Source: NAT127 sp034717695
GTDB taxonomy: Bacteria > Pseudomonadota > Gammaproteobacteria > Pseudomonadales > Porticoccaceae
Length of the DNA: 64,000 bases
Assembly (NCBI GenBank): GCA_034717695.1
Contig: JAYELS010000005.1
Coordinates: 248,001-312,000, forward strand
Direction: 5' to 3'
The notes beneath the pieces were generated by a model. It saw nothing but the letters and a program-made list of their open reading frames with translations. It was not told the origin of the DNA and searched no databases. The translations under genes and the position numbers were made by a program. This document shows, in pieces, positions 9,521 through 18,616 of the stretch. Each line of letters opens with the position of its first letter. The stretch's first letter is position 1.

Positions 9521-9636
9521 ACACCTTGCCCTTCGGCAAGGTCTCGCTTGCAACCGGCTGGTTGCCCGCGTTACCGGGAGCCCCTGGACGGGACGCCGTG
9601 GTGACGATAACGCGACGGTAAAGCTACTCCCCTTGT
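9521..9636 (-). promoter_or_regulatory. yybP-ykoY manganese riboswitch
   Basis: The minus strand begins with AAGGGGAGTAGC (complement of 9623-9634), continues through a paired region with CCGGTAACGCGGG, and ends with AGCGAGACCTTGCC followed by the closing GGCAAGGT stem (9523-9548). These two conserved boxes, at the expected distance of about 80 nt, are the defining elements of the yybP-ykoY aptamer (Rfam family of that name), which senses Mn2+ and controls alx/mntP-type genes. It sits between a good promoter and an attenuator hairpin in front of a TerC/Alx gene. Confidence 0.9.
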
Positions 9637-9643
9637 GCCGGCC

Positions 9644-9671
9644 AGTGTAGGCGGGGACGAGGGGATGTCAA
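9644..9671 (-). promoter_or_regulatory. Sigma-70 promoter of the terC riboswitch transcript
   Basis: A perfect -35 TTGACA (complement of 9666-9671), a 16-base spacer and TACACT (complement of 9644-9649). The predicted start near 9637 falls exactly at the 5' edge of the riboswitch. Confidence 0.75.
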
Positions 9672-9937
9672 GCTGGCACCGCTGACATCGATCTCGATTG
9701 CCGCTATGATCCCCGCCCAGACACCCTCAGGATCCACCGGGGCTTGCGAGCCCCCGCCAATGAATACCAGCGCCGCGGAATACCCGCCCCCCTGGCCCAG
9801 GGCCAGCAAGCACGAACACCGTCACTCTCCCTTTGTCACCGGGCGTCGCATCGCGCCCCGGTCTTCGAGTCCGCAGACCGGGCGATGAACCTCCCCGGCA
9901 CGCAGCACTCCCTCCATCACCCTACCGACGCCCCGCC
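9672..9937. other. Intergenic stretch without a recognised gene
   Basis: Between the terC promoter and the start of the CNNM/CorC gene I see only short open frames with no ribosome site or recognisable product. The region presumably holds the promoter of the gene at 9938, but no convincing -35/-10 pair stands out. Confidence 0.4.
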
Positions 9938-11263
9938 ATGGAAATTGCCCTGCTGATCACCCTGATCGTTCTCAACGGACTGTTCGCCATGTCCGAAATT
10001 GCCCTCGTCACCGCCCGCCGCGCCCGCCTGGCGCGACTGGCGGATGAGGGCGACGCGGGCGCGGCCAGCGCACTTGCCCTCGGCGAACACCCCACCCGCT
10101 TCCTCTCCACCATCCAGATCGGCATCACCTCCATCGGCATTCTCAACGGCATCGTCGGCGAGGCGGTGTTGGCCGAACCCCTGGCGCTGTGGCTACAGGG
10201 GTTTGCCATCGACCGGGAAGTCAGCGAGATCGGTGCCACCACCCTGGTGGTAGTGGTCATCACCTATCTGTCCATCGTGGTGGGCGAACTCGTACCCAAG
10301 CGCATCGGCCAGCTCCACCCGGAAACCATCGCCCGCCTGGTGGCTCGGCCGATGCGCATCCTCTCCGCCGGAGCGCGTCCCTTCGTGCATCTGCTGGCGG
10401 GCTCGACCGCACTGCTGTTGCGCCTCCTCGGCCAGCACGACACCCAGGGCTCCGGCATCACCGAGGAAGAGATCCACGCCATCCTCCACGAGGGTTCGGA
10501 ATCGGGCGTCATCGAAAAGAGCGAACACGAGATGGTGCGCAATGTCTTCCGCCTCGACGAGAGACGGATCGGCTCGCTGATGGTGCCCCGGGCCGATCTG
10601 GTGTGGATCGACATCCAGCGCCCCTGGGAAGAGAACCTGGCCATGATCACCGAATCGAGCCATTCCCGCTTCCCCGTGTGCCGGGGCGGCCTGCACGACA
10701 TCCTCGGTGTGCTGAGCGCGAAACAGCTGGTCAACCAGACCCTCAACGGCCAGCCGGTGGATCTCACCGACAACCTCCAGCCCGCCATCTTCGTGCCCAC
10801 CTCGCTGACCGGCATGGAGTTGCTCCACCAGTTTCGCGCCCACAACTGTCGCATGGTATTCGTGGTGGACGAGTACGGCGACCTGCAGGGCATCGTCTCC
10901 CTGCACGATCTGCTGGAATCGGTGACCGGTGAATTCCAGTCGAACAACCTGGAGGAAGCTCGGGCTTTCCAGCGAGAGGATGGCTCCTGGCTGCTCGACG
11001 GCCTGATTCCCATCCACGAACTCAAGGACTGCCTGAGCCTGCGCACGGTGCCCGAGGAAGACAAGGCCCGCTATCACACCCTGTCCGGCATGATGATGTG
11101 GTTGCTCGGACGCGTCCCACACACCGGCGACACCGCGATGTGGGACAACTGGCGCCTGGAAGTGGTGGACCTCGACGGCAAGCGCATCGACAAGGTTCTC
11201 GCCACCCGGATGCCCGAGGGCGGTGGCAAGGCATCGGCTCCGCCGTCGCCCTTCGCCGACTGA
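9938..11263 (+). CDS. CNNM/CorC-type hemolysin-family transporter protein (UPF0053)
   Basis: 441 residues from the ATG at 9938; the open frame extends upstream but that part is proline- and arginine-rich and looks non-coding. Order of domains: N-terminal DUF21/CNNM transmembrane domain of three to four helices (MEIALLITLIVLNGLFAMSE, TIQIGITSIGILNGIVGEA), a basic region with EIHAILHEGSESGVIEKSEHEM, a CBS pair (VPRADLVWIDIQRPWEENLA ... FVVDEYGDLQGIVSLHDLLE) and a C-terminal CorC_HlyC domain (WLLDGLIPIHELKDCL). Proteins of this family are implicated in Mg2+/Co2+ efflux; the hemolysin name is historical. Inner membrane. No obvious operon partner. Confidence 0.88.
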   Translation: MEIALLITLIVLNGLFAMSEIALVTARRARLARLADEGDAGAASALALGEHPTRFLSTIQIGITSIGILNGIVGEAVLAEPLALWLQGFAIDREVSEIGATTLVVVVITYLSIVVGELVPKRIGQLHPETIARLVARPMRILSAGARPFVHLLAGSTALLLRLLGQHDTQGSGITEEEIHAILHEGSESGVIEKSEHEMVRNVFRLDERRIGSLMVPRADLVWIDIQRPWEENLAMITESSHSRFPVCRGGLHDILGVLSAKQLVNQTLNGQPVDLTDNLQPAIFVPTSLTGMELLHQFRAHNCRMVFVVDEYGDLQGIVSLHDLLESVTGEFQSNNLEEARAFQREDGSWLLDGLIPIHELKDCLSLRTVPEEDKARYHTLSGMMMWLLGRVPHTGDTAMWDNWRLEVVDLDGKRIDKVLATRMPEGGGKASAPPSPFAD

Positions 11264-11276
11264 CCGTGCCGCCGCG

Positions 11277-11624
11277 TTACAACAGCCGCTGGTAGGGGCC
11301 CCAGTTGCACAGCAGCAGGGCTATCACCAGGGCGGGCACAATGAACCATTCGCGGCCACTGATCCCCAGCCTCGACCACAGGTAGCGGTGCAGGAATTCC
11401 GACCATTCCACCCGCTCCCCGGCCCGCTGGCGCAGGTGGATTTCCAGGTCGGTGAGGGGGCAGCGCCAATTGAACACCATGATGAGAACGCCGTAGAACG
11501 CACAGGGCAGATGCAGCCAGGGCACCCACGGCAGCCAGGGAATCAACAACCCCCCAAATACCACGAACACCACAAAACCGCCGTGGACCAGTGCCGTGAC
11601 CGCCGCGAGCAAGGGGTAGAGCAC
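11277..11624 (-). CDS. DUF2784 family small membrane protein
   Basis: 115 residues with a GTG start at 11624 preceded by TGGAG. There are three hydrophobic segments: residues 1-30, about 38-55 and the C-terminal 20. The conserved core is CPLTDLEIHLRQRAG followed by SEFLHRYLW, diagnostic of DUF2784. Function unknown. It is convergent with the CNNM/CorC gene (13 bases between stops) and divergent from ubiD. Confidence 0.85.
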   Translation of the reverse strand: MLYPLLAAVTALVHGGFVVFVVFGGLLIPWLPWVPWLHLPCAFYGVLIMVFNWRCPLTDLEIHLRQRAGERVEWSEFLHRYLWSRLGISGREWFIVPALVIALLLCNWGPYQRLL

Positions 11625-11725
11625 CGTGTTTTCTCCAGTACGGCCCCGGCCGGGGCGCTTGCAATCGCGGCACTATAGGGCAACACTTTCGGCCCACACA
11701 ATACTCCCCGCCGTGAACCCGCCCC

Positions 11726-13189
11726 GTGAAATACACTGATCTGCGCGACTTCATTCGCTTTCTCGAACAGCGCGGCCAACTGAAGCGCATCGCCGTGGAA
11801 GTGGACCCGCACCTGGAAATCACCGAAATCTGCGACCGCACCCTCAAGCGGGGCGGCCCCGCCCTGCTGTTCGAGAACGTCAAGGGACATTCGATTCCCG
11901 TACTTGCCAACCTCTTCGGCACCCCGGAGCGGGTGGCCCTCGGCATGGGTCAGGAAGATGTGGCAGCCCTGCGGGAAGTGGGCAAGCTGCTGGCCTTTCT
12001 CAAGGAACCGGAGCCGCCCAAGGGCCTCAAGGACCTGTGGTCGAAACGCCACGAGTTCAAGCAGGTGCTCAACATGCCCGCGAAGGAAGTGAGAAGTGCC
12101 CCCTGCCAGGAGGTGGTATTGGAAGGGGATGCCGTGGACCTCGGCAGCATTCCGGTGCAAACCTGCTGGCCGGGGGACGCCGGCCCGCTGATCACCTGGC
12201 CCCTGGTGGTAACCCGGGGCCCCGAGAAGCCGCGCCAGAACCTCGGCATCTACCGCATGCAGGTGATCGGCCGCAACCGCGCCATCATGCGCTGGCTGGC
12301 CCACCGGGGCGGCGCCCTGGATTTTCGCGACTGGCAGTTGAAACACCCCGGGGAACCCTTCCCCGTGGCGGTGGCGCTGGGTGCAGACCCGGCCACCATC
12401 CTCGGCGCGGTGACACCGGTGCCGGACTCCCTGTCGGAATACGCCTTCGCGGGCCTCTTGCGGGGCGACAAGACCGAGGTGGTGAAGTGCCTGGGTTCCG
12501 ACCTGCAGGTGCCCGCCTCGGCGGAATTCATCCTCGAGGGCCACATCCACCCCGGCGACATGGCACCGGAAGGCCCCTTTGGCGATCACACCGGCTATTA
12601 CAACGAGGTGGACAGCTTCCCGGTGTTCACCATCGACCGCATCACCCACCGCCGCGACCCCATCTACCACAGCACCTACACCGGTCGCCCGCCGGACGAG
12701 CCGGCGATTCTCGGGGTGGCGCTGAACGAGGTGTTCGTGCCCCTGCTGCAGAAGCAGTTTCCGGAGATCGTCGACTTCTACCTGCCGCCGGAGGGCTGCT
12801 CCTACCGCTTCGCGGTGGTGACCATCAACAAACAGTACCCGGGCCACGCCAAGCGCATCATGCTCGGGGTCTGGTCGTTCCTGCGCCAGTTCATGTACAC
12901 CAAGTTCGTGGTGGTGACCGACGCCGACGTCGACGCCCGCAACTGGCAGGACGTGATCTGGGCCATGACCACCCGCATGGACCCGGGCCGCGACACGGTA
13001 ATCATCGACAACACCCCCATCGACTACCTCGACTTCGCCTCCCCGGTGTCGGGCCTCGGCAGCAAGATCGGCTTCGACGCCACCAACAAGTGGCCGGGGG
13101 AAACCACCCGGGAATGGGGTACCCCCATTGCCATGGACGAGGCGGTGGTGAAGCGGGTGGATGCGATCTGGGAGAGCCTGGGATTGTGA
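11726..13189 (+). CDS. ubiD: 4-hydroxy-3-polyprenylbenzoate decarboxylase
   Basis: 487 residues with a GTG start giving MKYTDLRDFIRFLEQRGQLK, matching the family N-terminus. Characteristic blocks are EITEICDRTLKRGGPALLFE, ITWPLVVTRGP, QNLGIYRMQVIGRN and EGPFGDHTGYY, the last containing prenylated-FMN/metal and catalytic glutamate residues of UbiD. It decarboxylates the ubiquinone precursor using the prenyl-FMN cofactor made by UbiX. Cytosolic, peripherally associated with the Ubi complex. ubiD lies near rho-trxA-ppx in Pseudomonas too. A cupin gene follows 36 bases downstream and may be cotranscribed. Confidence 0.97.
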   Translation: MKYTDLRDFIRFLEQRGQLKRIAVEVDPHLEITEICDRTLKRGGPALLFENVKGHSIPVLANLFGTPERVALGMGQEDVAALREVGKLLAFLKEPEPPKGLKDLWSKRHEFKQVLNMPAKEVRSAPCQEVVLEGDAVDLGSIPVQTCWPGDAGPLITWPLVVTRGPEKPRQNLGIYRMQVIGRNRAIMRWLAHRGGALDFRDWQLKHPGEPFPVAVALGADPATILGAVTPVPDSLSEYAFAGLLRGDKTEVVKCLGSDLQVPASAEFILEGHIHPGDMAPEGPFGDHTGYYNEVDSFPVFTIDRITHRRDPIYHSTYTGRPPDEPAILGVALNEVFVPLLQKQFPEIVDFYLPPEGCSYRFAVVTINKQYPGHAKRIMLGVWSFLRQFMYTKFVVVTDADVDARNWQDVIWAMTTRMDPGRDTVIIDNTPIDYLDFASPVSGLGSKIGFDATNKWPGETTREWGTPIAMDEAVVKRVDAIWESLGL

Positions 13190-13225
13190 CCGAGCCCCGG
13201 GGCTCGCCCCTGGAGCAGAAACCCC

Positions 13226-13552
13226 ATGACGACAAACCTGTTTGCCAATATTCCCGCCGCGCTCCCGGACGAGTTGCTCGAGACTCTGGCCGAGGGCCAC
13301 AACGTCCGCGTCGAGCGCATCGTCTCCCGGGGCCATTGCACGCCGCAGGGCCAGTGGTACGATCAGGACGAACACGAGTGGGTGCTGCTGGTCAGTGGCG
13401 CCGCGACCCTCGCCATTGACGGGGAGGTGAATCTGGTGCATCTCGGCCCAGGCGATCATATCCTCCTGCCGGCCCACCGCCGCCACCGGGTGCTATGGAC
13501 CGACCCGGCAACGGACACGGTGTGGGTGGCGGTGTTTTTTCGGGATCCCTGA
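13226..13552 (+). CDS. Small cupin-domain protein
   Basis: 108 residues, a single cupin 2 fold: DQDEHEWVLLVSGAATLAID is motif 1 (only one His and one Glu of the usual HxH...E set are clear) and LGPGDHILLPAHRRHRVLW is motif 2 with the conserved histidine. Such short cupins bind a metal or a small ligand; substrate unknown. No signal peptide. It is codirectional with ubiD and likely in the same transcript, and convergent with the RND pump gene (stops 30 bases apart). Confidence 0.8.
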   Translation: MTTNLFANIPAALPDELLETLAEGHNVRVERIVSRGHCTPQGQWYDQDEHEWVLLVSGAATLAIDGEVNLVHLGPGDHILLPAHRRHRVLWTDPATDTVWVAVFFRDP

Positions 13553-13581
13553 CGCCGCGATGACGACCGCTCCGTGGCGCC

Positions 13582-16500
13582 TTACACCACCACTTCCGCA
13601 CGGGCGCCAAATCCCAGGCGCGCCTTGAGGGTCTCGAACACCAGGTACATGGCCGGCACCATCAGCAGGGTGATGCCGGTGGCGAACACCACCCCGAAGG
13701 ACAGGGACACCACCACGGGCTTCAGGGCTGCCGCCGAGGTTGAGGGTTCCATCAGAATCGGCATCAGGCCGAAGAAGGTGGTGATGGTGGTGAGCAGGAT
13801 GGGCCGCAGCCGCTCCCTCGCCGCCTGTCGCACCGCTGCTTCCATGTCCGCGCCGGCGGCCCGCAGCTTGTTGATGCAGTCGATCAGCACCAGGTTGGCG
13901 TTGACCACCACACCGGCGGTGGCGAGCATGCCGATGCCAGAGGGCATGGAGAAATCCATGCCCACGAGGAGGTGCCCGATGATGGCGCCAGCGGCGCCAA
14001 AGGGCACCGCGCTCAGCACATACAGTGGCTGCAGGTAGGACTTGAACTCCACCGCCAGGACGGCGTACATGCAGAACAGGGCGAAGGCCGCGCCGATCAG
14101 CATGGTCTGGAAGAACTCCCCCTGCTCCCGCTGCTGGCCTTCGAGCCCGACCGTCACCGATGGGAAGCGCTCTTTCATGTCCACCTGGTGATTGGCCAGC
14201 ACTGTCTGGACGATCTCGTTGGCCACGGCGGCGCCAGGCACCACGTCGGCGAAGACACTCACCACCCGCTGGCGGTCGGTGCGTGTAATGGTGGTATAGC
14301 CGGGGACGAACTCCGCGGTGGCCACCTCGGAGAAGGGGATGCCGCGACCATCCGGCAGGCGGATACGCATGTCCTCCAGGTACTCCAGGGTGCCGCGCTG
14401 GTCCGCCGGGTAGCGCACCATCACCCGCACGTCCTCCCTGAGGCGGGGAATGCGCTGGGCCTCGGCCCCGTAGAAGGCGTGGCGCGCCTGGCGGGCGATA
14501 TCGGCGAGGTCGAGCCCCAGGGTCTCCGCGTGGGGCTTCAGGGCAATGCGGATTTCCTGCCGCGCCGAGGACAGGCTGTCGGTGATATCCACCACCCCGG
14601 CGTAGCTGGCCAGCACTTCCCGCAGGTGATGGCGGGCGGCGTCGAGTTCATCGATATCCGCGCCGGAGAGCCGAAAGGACATGTCCTTGCTCAGGCCAAA
14701 GAGGGACGACGAGACATTGAAACTCTTCACCCCCCGGATCTCGCCGATGGCCTTCTTGATGCGGTTTTCGATATCGACACTGGTGAGGGCACGCTCGCCG
14801 TTCTTGATGAGGTTGATGCGCAGGGTCACCTTGTCGCCGTCCACCACCAGAAAGCTCCCGGTGACGATGGGCTGGCCGTCAAAACCCACCATGTCCGGCT
14901 CGCGGCGCACCCGCTCGAAGCCGTCCATGATCTGCTCCTTGACGGCAAGGACGTGGGCAAAACCCGCGCCCTCCTGGAACTGGGCCTCGGCGATGAGGTT
15001 TTCGGTTTCGATCTCCGGGGTCAGGCGCACCGGCAGCCAGCCGCCGGCAAACACCGACAGGCACATCATCAATATCGCCAGGAACAGTGCCAGGGTGGCG
15101 CCGCGATTGCGCAGACAGCGTTCCAGCAGGGGTTGGTAGATACGGAAGCTGAAGCGGTTGAGGCCCCGGTTGAAACCGTGGCGGCAGAGGGCCAGGAGGC
15201 GCGTCGCAGGATTGGCGGGGGGCTTTTCGGCCTTGAGGCCACTGAGGTGGCTGGGCAGGATCAGCAGGGACTCCACCAGGGAAAAGGTCAGGGCGGCGAT
15301 GGCGACGATGGGAATGGGGGTGAACAGCTGGGCCATGGTACCGGGCATGGCCAGCATCGGCACGAACACGATCAGGGTAGTGAGCACCGCGAGGATCACC
15401 GGCTTGGCGATGTCGGTCACCCCGGCGATGGCGGCCATGGGGCCCCGCACGTTGCGCTCGTGCATCGAGTAGATGTTCTCGCTGATGACGATGGCGTCAT
15501 CGACCACGATGCCGAGAATCAGCAAAAAGGCGAAGGTGGACACCACGTTGATGCTCACCCCCATCAGGGACATGCTCCACAGGGTGCCGAGGTAGGCCAC
15601 GGCGATGCCGGTGCAGACCCATACCGCCAGCAGCGGCCGCAGGAACAGCAAGAGCAGGACGAACACCAGCGCCAGGCCCTGGAGGGAATTGACCATCAGC
15701 AGGTTGAGGCGGTCCTTGAGGTACAGGCTGTTGTCGTTCCACACCTCCAGGCGAAACCCGGGGGGCAGGTCGTCCCGGTGGCTGGCGATATAGTCCTGCA
15801 CCAGCGCCGAGGTGCCGATGGTGTCGGGGCTCTCCCCCGCCAGCACCGTCAGCTGGGCGGCGATCTGGCCCTCGTATTCCACCAGGAAGTTCTTTTCCTC
15901 GAAGGTGTCCCTGAGGGTGGCGATCTGCCCCAGCCGCACCTGGCCGCCGTCGCGGCCGCTCACCACCACGATGTCGGCGAAATCCTCGGCGCGGTAGTCC
16001 TGGCCGTAGATCTGCAACTGGATGTCGCCGGCGGGATTGCGCATCTGGCCGGCGGGCAGGTTGATGGAGCTGTCGCGGATGATGGCGGCGATGTCCGCGA
16101 AGCTGAGACCGTAGGCCCTGAGGGTGCTCTCGGAGACCTCCACGGTCACCACCGACTCCCGGGTGCCGTTGATGTTCACCTGGCTCACCCCGGGCAGCAG
16201 GTTGAGCTTGTCCTTGAGGTCGAGGGCGAGATCCTTGATGGCCTGCTCGTCGTGGCCGCCAAACAGCACCAGCTGGATCACCTGGGTGCCGAGGCTGAGG
16301 TCGCTGACGATGGGCCGCTCCACATCCACCGGAAAGGTGCTGATGGCGTCCACCCGGGTTTTCACGTCGCTGACCATGCGCTGCACATCCCAGCCCTCCA
16401 CGGTCTCGATGGTGACCGTGCCGATCCCTTGGCTGGCGGTGGACTTTACCTCCTTGATGCCTTGCACATCGGAGATCGCCTCCTCGATCTTGATGCAGAT

Positions 16501-16689
16501 CTGCTCCTCCACCTCCAGCGGCCCGGCGCCCGGGTAGGGAACGCTGACCTGGACGATGTTGGGCTGGAAATCGGGGAAGAACTCGTTGTCGATGCGGGTG
16601 CTCGCCACCAGGCCGCCGGCGATGATGATCAGCATCAGCAGGTTGGCGGCGACGGGATTTTTGACGAACCAGGCGAGCAGGGCGTTCAT
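13582..16689 (-). CDS. RND-family efflux transporter, inner-membrane pump (AcrB/MMPL-type, HAE-like)
   Basis: 1035 residues, full length for the family, with twelve predicted membrane segments and two large periplasmic loops. The N-terminus MNALLAWFVKNPVAANLLML is typical of the pumps paired with short adaptors. TM4 carries the proton-relay aspartates in ILGIVVDDAIVISENIY and TM10-11 carry GVVVNANLVLIDCINKL and LTTITTFFGLMPILMEP. It exports drugs, detergents, lipids or solvents by proton antiport in a tripartite complex. Its ATG overlaps the adaptor stop by four bases (ATGA). No outer-membrane TolC-type gene is in the window, so the exit duct must be encoded elsewhere. The substrate cannot be told from sequence. 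Confidence 0.95.
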   Translation of the reverse strand: MNALLAWFVKNPVAANLLMLIIIAGGLVASTRIDNEFFPDFQPNIVQVSVPYPGAGPLEVEEQICIKIEEAISDVQGIKEVKSTASQGIGTVTIETVEGWDVQRMVSDVKTRVDAISTFPVDVERPIVSDLSLGTQVIQLVLFGGHDEQAIKDLALDLKDKLNLLPGVSQVNINGTRESVVTVEVSESTLRAYGLSFADIAAIIRDSSINLPAGQMRNPAGDIQLQIYGQDYRAEDFADIVVVSGRDGGQVRLGQIATLRDTFEEKNFLVEYEGQIAAQLTVLAGESPDTIGTSALVQDYIASHRDDLPPGFRLEVWNDNSLYLKDRLNLLMVNSLQGLALVFVLLLLFLRPLLAVWVCTGIAVAYLGTLWSMSLMGVSINVVSTFAFLLILGIVVDDAIVISENIYSMHERNVRGPMAAIAGVTDIAKPVILAVLTTLIVFVPMLAMPGTMAQLFTPIPIVAIAALTFSLVESLLILPSHLSGLKAEKPPANPATRLLALCRHGFNRGLNRFSFRIYQPLLERCLRNRGATLALFLAILMMCLSVFAGGWLPVRLTPEIETENLIAEAQFQEGAGFAHVLAVKEQIMDGFERVRREPDMVGFDGQPIVTGSFLVVDGDKVTLRINLIKNGERALTSVDIENRIKKAIGEIRGVKSFNVSSSLFGLSKDMSFRLSGADIDELDAARHHLREVLASYAGVVDITDSLSSARQEIRIALKPHAETLGLDLADIARQARHAFYGAEAQRIPRLREDVRVMVRYPADQRGTLEYLEDMRIRLPDGRGIPFSEVATAEFVPGYTTITRTDRQRVVSVFADVVPGAAVANEIVQTVLANHQVDMKERFPSVTVGLEGQQREQGEFFQTMLIGAAFALFCMYAVLAVEFKSYLQPLYVLSAVPFGAAGAIIGHLLVGMDFSMPSGIGMLATAGVVVNANLVLIDCINKLRAAGADMEAAVRQAARERLRPILLTTITTFFGLMPILMEPSTSAAALKPVVVSLSFGVVFATGITLLMVPAMYLVFETLKARLGFGARAEVVV

Positions 16690-17858
16690 CCCTCGGACTC
16701 CCCGCCGTCCACGAACACCGGCTCATAGATGCCGCCGATCTCCATGAAGCCCGGCGGCTCCACCAGCACCAGGGTACCCTCGTCGAGCCCCCTTACCACC
16801 AGGCCGTCGCCGCTCAGTTGCAGCACGTCGACCACCGCGAAGCGCAGCCGCCCCTCGCCGTCGAGCACCATGACCCTGTCCCGCTGCTGGAGAGCGGTGC
16901 GGGGCAGTGCCACCACGTCGCGGAAGGGGTTGCTGGTGATGGCGGCCTCAACGAAGGTGCCGGCCAGCAGCGGCGGATGGCCATCCTCGCCCACGTCGTA
17001 GGCGTCGCGCACCTCCGCCACCACATGGAACAGGCGGCTGTCGGGGTCGGCCCGGGGCTCGGCCCGCACCACCTTCCCCTGCCAGCGGTAGGCGTGGCCA
17101 TCGACGGTGAAACCGAGGCTGACCGCCAGGGGCGTCAGGCTGTCGCTGTCGGCCTTGAGGTTGAGCAGGCGCATCTGGTGGGCGGTGAGGGGCAGGCGCA
17201 CCTCCATCACCTCGCTGGAAAACACCCGGGCGAGGGCGCGCCCGGCGGTGAGATACTGGCCGAGGTTGACCTCGGTGCTCGCCACCCGCCCGGCGAAGGG
17301 CAGGCGAATGGCGGTGCGCTCGAGATCGAGCCGGGCCTGGCGCACCTCCGCCTCGGCGGCCTTCACGGCGGCCTCGGCGGCGGCCAGCTGGGGTTTGCGC
17401 AGGGACAGGGCATTGGCCTCGGGGTTGCCCAGTTCGCGCCATTCCCGCGCCGCCTGGCGGGCCTGGCCCTGTTCGAGGGCGAGGGTCTTGCGGGCCTCCG
17501 CGAGGCGGGCCTCGGCCTGCACCAGGCGAATCTCGTAGTCCCGGGGGTCGATGCGCAACAGCACCTCCCCTGCCGCGAAGAAGCCGCCGGCGGCAAAGCC
17601 CGGGGACACCTCCACCACCTGGCCCGCCACCTGGCTGGTGACATCGATCTCGGTCTTGGGGGTGACGGTGCCCTGACTTATCACCGTCACCGGGCTGTCG
17701 ACGTGGCGCACCGCCACCACCCGCGCCGGGTGGGCCCGTTCCGGAGCCGGCGCCTGGGGGGCGGGGTTCGGCTTCATGGCCACGATCAGGTAGGAGAGCA
17801 ACAGGCCGGCGGCAAGTATCGCCACCACGGAAAGGCGTTTCGTTCGCTGGACGCTCAA
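16686..17858 (-). CDS. RND efflux periplasmic adaptor (membrane fusion protein)
   Basis: About 390 residues if translation starts at the TTG at 17858, which has GCAGGA 8 bases upstream and gives an N-terminus reading directly into the membrane anchor (RLSVVAILAAGLLLSYLIVAM). The frame also allows a GTG at 17924, but the extra 22 residues look untranslated and contain an AGGCCG/CGGCCT hairpin. After the anchor come the lipoyl half-motifs (SQGTVTPKTEIDVTSQVAGQ ... RLPFAGRVASTEVNLGQYL) flanking an alpha hairpin, then a beta-barrel and a membrane-proximal domain. It links the pump to an outer-membrane channel. Start uncertain; identity firm. Confidence 0.92.
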   Translation of the reverse strand: MSVQRTKRLSVVAILAAGLLLSYLIVAMKPNPAPQAPAPERAHPARVVAVRHVDSPVTVISQGTVTPKTEIDVTSQVAGQVVEVSPGFAAGGFFAAGEVLLRIDPRDYEIRLVQAEARLAEARKTLALEQGQARQAAREWRELGNPEANALSLRKPQLAAAEAAVKAAEAEVRQARLDLERTAIRLPFAGRVASTEVNLGQYLTAGRALARVFSSEVMEVRLPLTAHQMRLLNLKADSDSLTPLAVSLGFTVDGHAYRWQGKVVRAEPRADPDSRLFHVVAEVRDAYDVGEDGHPPLLAGTFVEAAITSNPFRDVVALPRTALQQRDRVMVLDGEGRLRFAVVDVLQLSGDGLVVRGLDEGTLVLVEPPGFMEIGGIYEPVFVDGGESEG

Positions 17859-18024
17859 GGTCGGGTTCCTGCCGGGGGAAAGGTCCGCAGGCCGGAGCGG
17901 CCTTTGCTTATGGATGCCTGCCACCGGACGCCTGCCACGGGGCTGAATCGTAACGGTCGACCGGGGAGTTGGGAACCGTGCTTGCCAACATTTACATTGC
18001 TGGGTTTGTCATCGAAACGTCAGG

Positions 18025-18034
18025 GTAACGTTAC
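18025..18034. promoter_or_regulatory. Perfect palindrome in the adaptor/PAP2 divergent region
   Basis: GTAACGTTAC is a perfect 10-bp palindrome in the roughly 200-base divergent region between the RND operon and the PAP2 cluster, with CAGGG and CCCTG arms just outside it (18021-18025 and 18037-18041). It is a candidate operator of a TetR- or MarR-type regulator, but no regulator gene is adjacent. Confidence 0.3.
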
Positions 18035-18067
18035 GTCCCTGTCACAATGCGCGCCTAGTCTTGGGCC

Positions 18068-18616
18068 ATGAACAAGACCGCCGCGAAAAGCCTGCAAGTC
18101 CTCCTGCTACTCCACCAGCTGGATGTGGTGATCTTCCACTGGACCATGAAGCGCAAGCGCCTGAACCTGCTGGCGCGACTGGCGCGGGGAATGTCCCGCA
18201 CCGCCGATGGCTTCGGGTATCCCCTGCTCGCCCTCGGGCTCTACCTGCTGGACCCCGTCCAGGGCGGGCGCCTGGCCCTCGCCATGGTCCTCGGGTTCGC
18301 CGCCGAACGGCCCCTCTACTGGATCCTGAAGAACAGCCTCAGGCGCAATCGCCCGGCCTCGGCGCTGCCCGGCTACCAGAGCTTCATCATTCCCTCCGAC
18401 CAGTTCAGCTTTCCCTCCGGCCACACCTCCGGGGCCTTCCTCACCGCCGTGCTGCTGTGCCTGTTCTTCCCGGCGGTGGCGCCCCTCGCCCTCGCCTGGG
18501 CGGCGCTGGTGGGGGTGTCGCGGGTGACCCTCGGGGTGCACTTCCCCACCGACATCGTCGCCGGGGCGGCCATGGGCTCCACCATCGCCTGGTGCGCGGC
18601 GGGAGTGTCGGCATGA
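18068..18616 (+). CDS. PAP2 superfamily membrane phosphatase
   Basis: 182 residues. All three phosphatase motifs are present: KNSLRRNRP (KX6RP), PSGHT, and SRVTLGVHFPTD (SRX5HX3D), with the catalytic histidines in the second and third. Five or so hydrophobic segments place it in the inner membrane, active site probably facing the periplasm. Substrates in this superfamily include undecaprenyl pyrophosphate, phosphatidate, phosphatidylglycerol phosphate and lipid A. The stop overlaps the ATG of the next gene (ATGA), a glycosyltransferase, and a phosphoesterase gene follows, which argues for work on a (glyco)lipid phosphate. Substrate is inference. Confidence 0.9.
   Translation: MNKTAAKSLQVLLLLHQLDVVIFHWTMKRKRLNLLARLARGMSRTADGFGYPLLALGLYLLDPVQGGRLALAMVLGFAAERPLYWILKNSLRRNRPASALPGYQSFIIPSDQFSFPSGHTSGAFLTAVLLCLFFPAVAPLALAWAALVGVSRVTLGVHFPTDIVAGAAMGSTIAWCAAGVSA

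Noticed and set aside
9706..9888. Short open frames before the CNNM/CorC gene
   Set aside because: No Shine-Dalgarno, proline/serine/arginine-rich composition, no resemblance to any small protein; treated as untranslated.
11543..13486. 647-codon open frame on the minus strand opposite ubiD
   Set aside because: Shadow of ubiD, same composition artefact, no ribosome site or domain.
16686..17924. GTG at 17924 as the adaptor start
   Set aside because: The extra 22 residues have no signal-anchor character and include a hairpin; the TTG at 17858 has a better Shine-Dalgarno. Not excluded.
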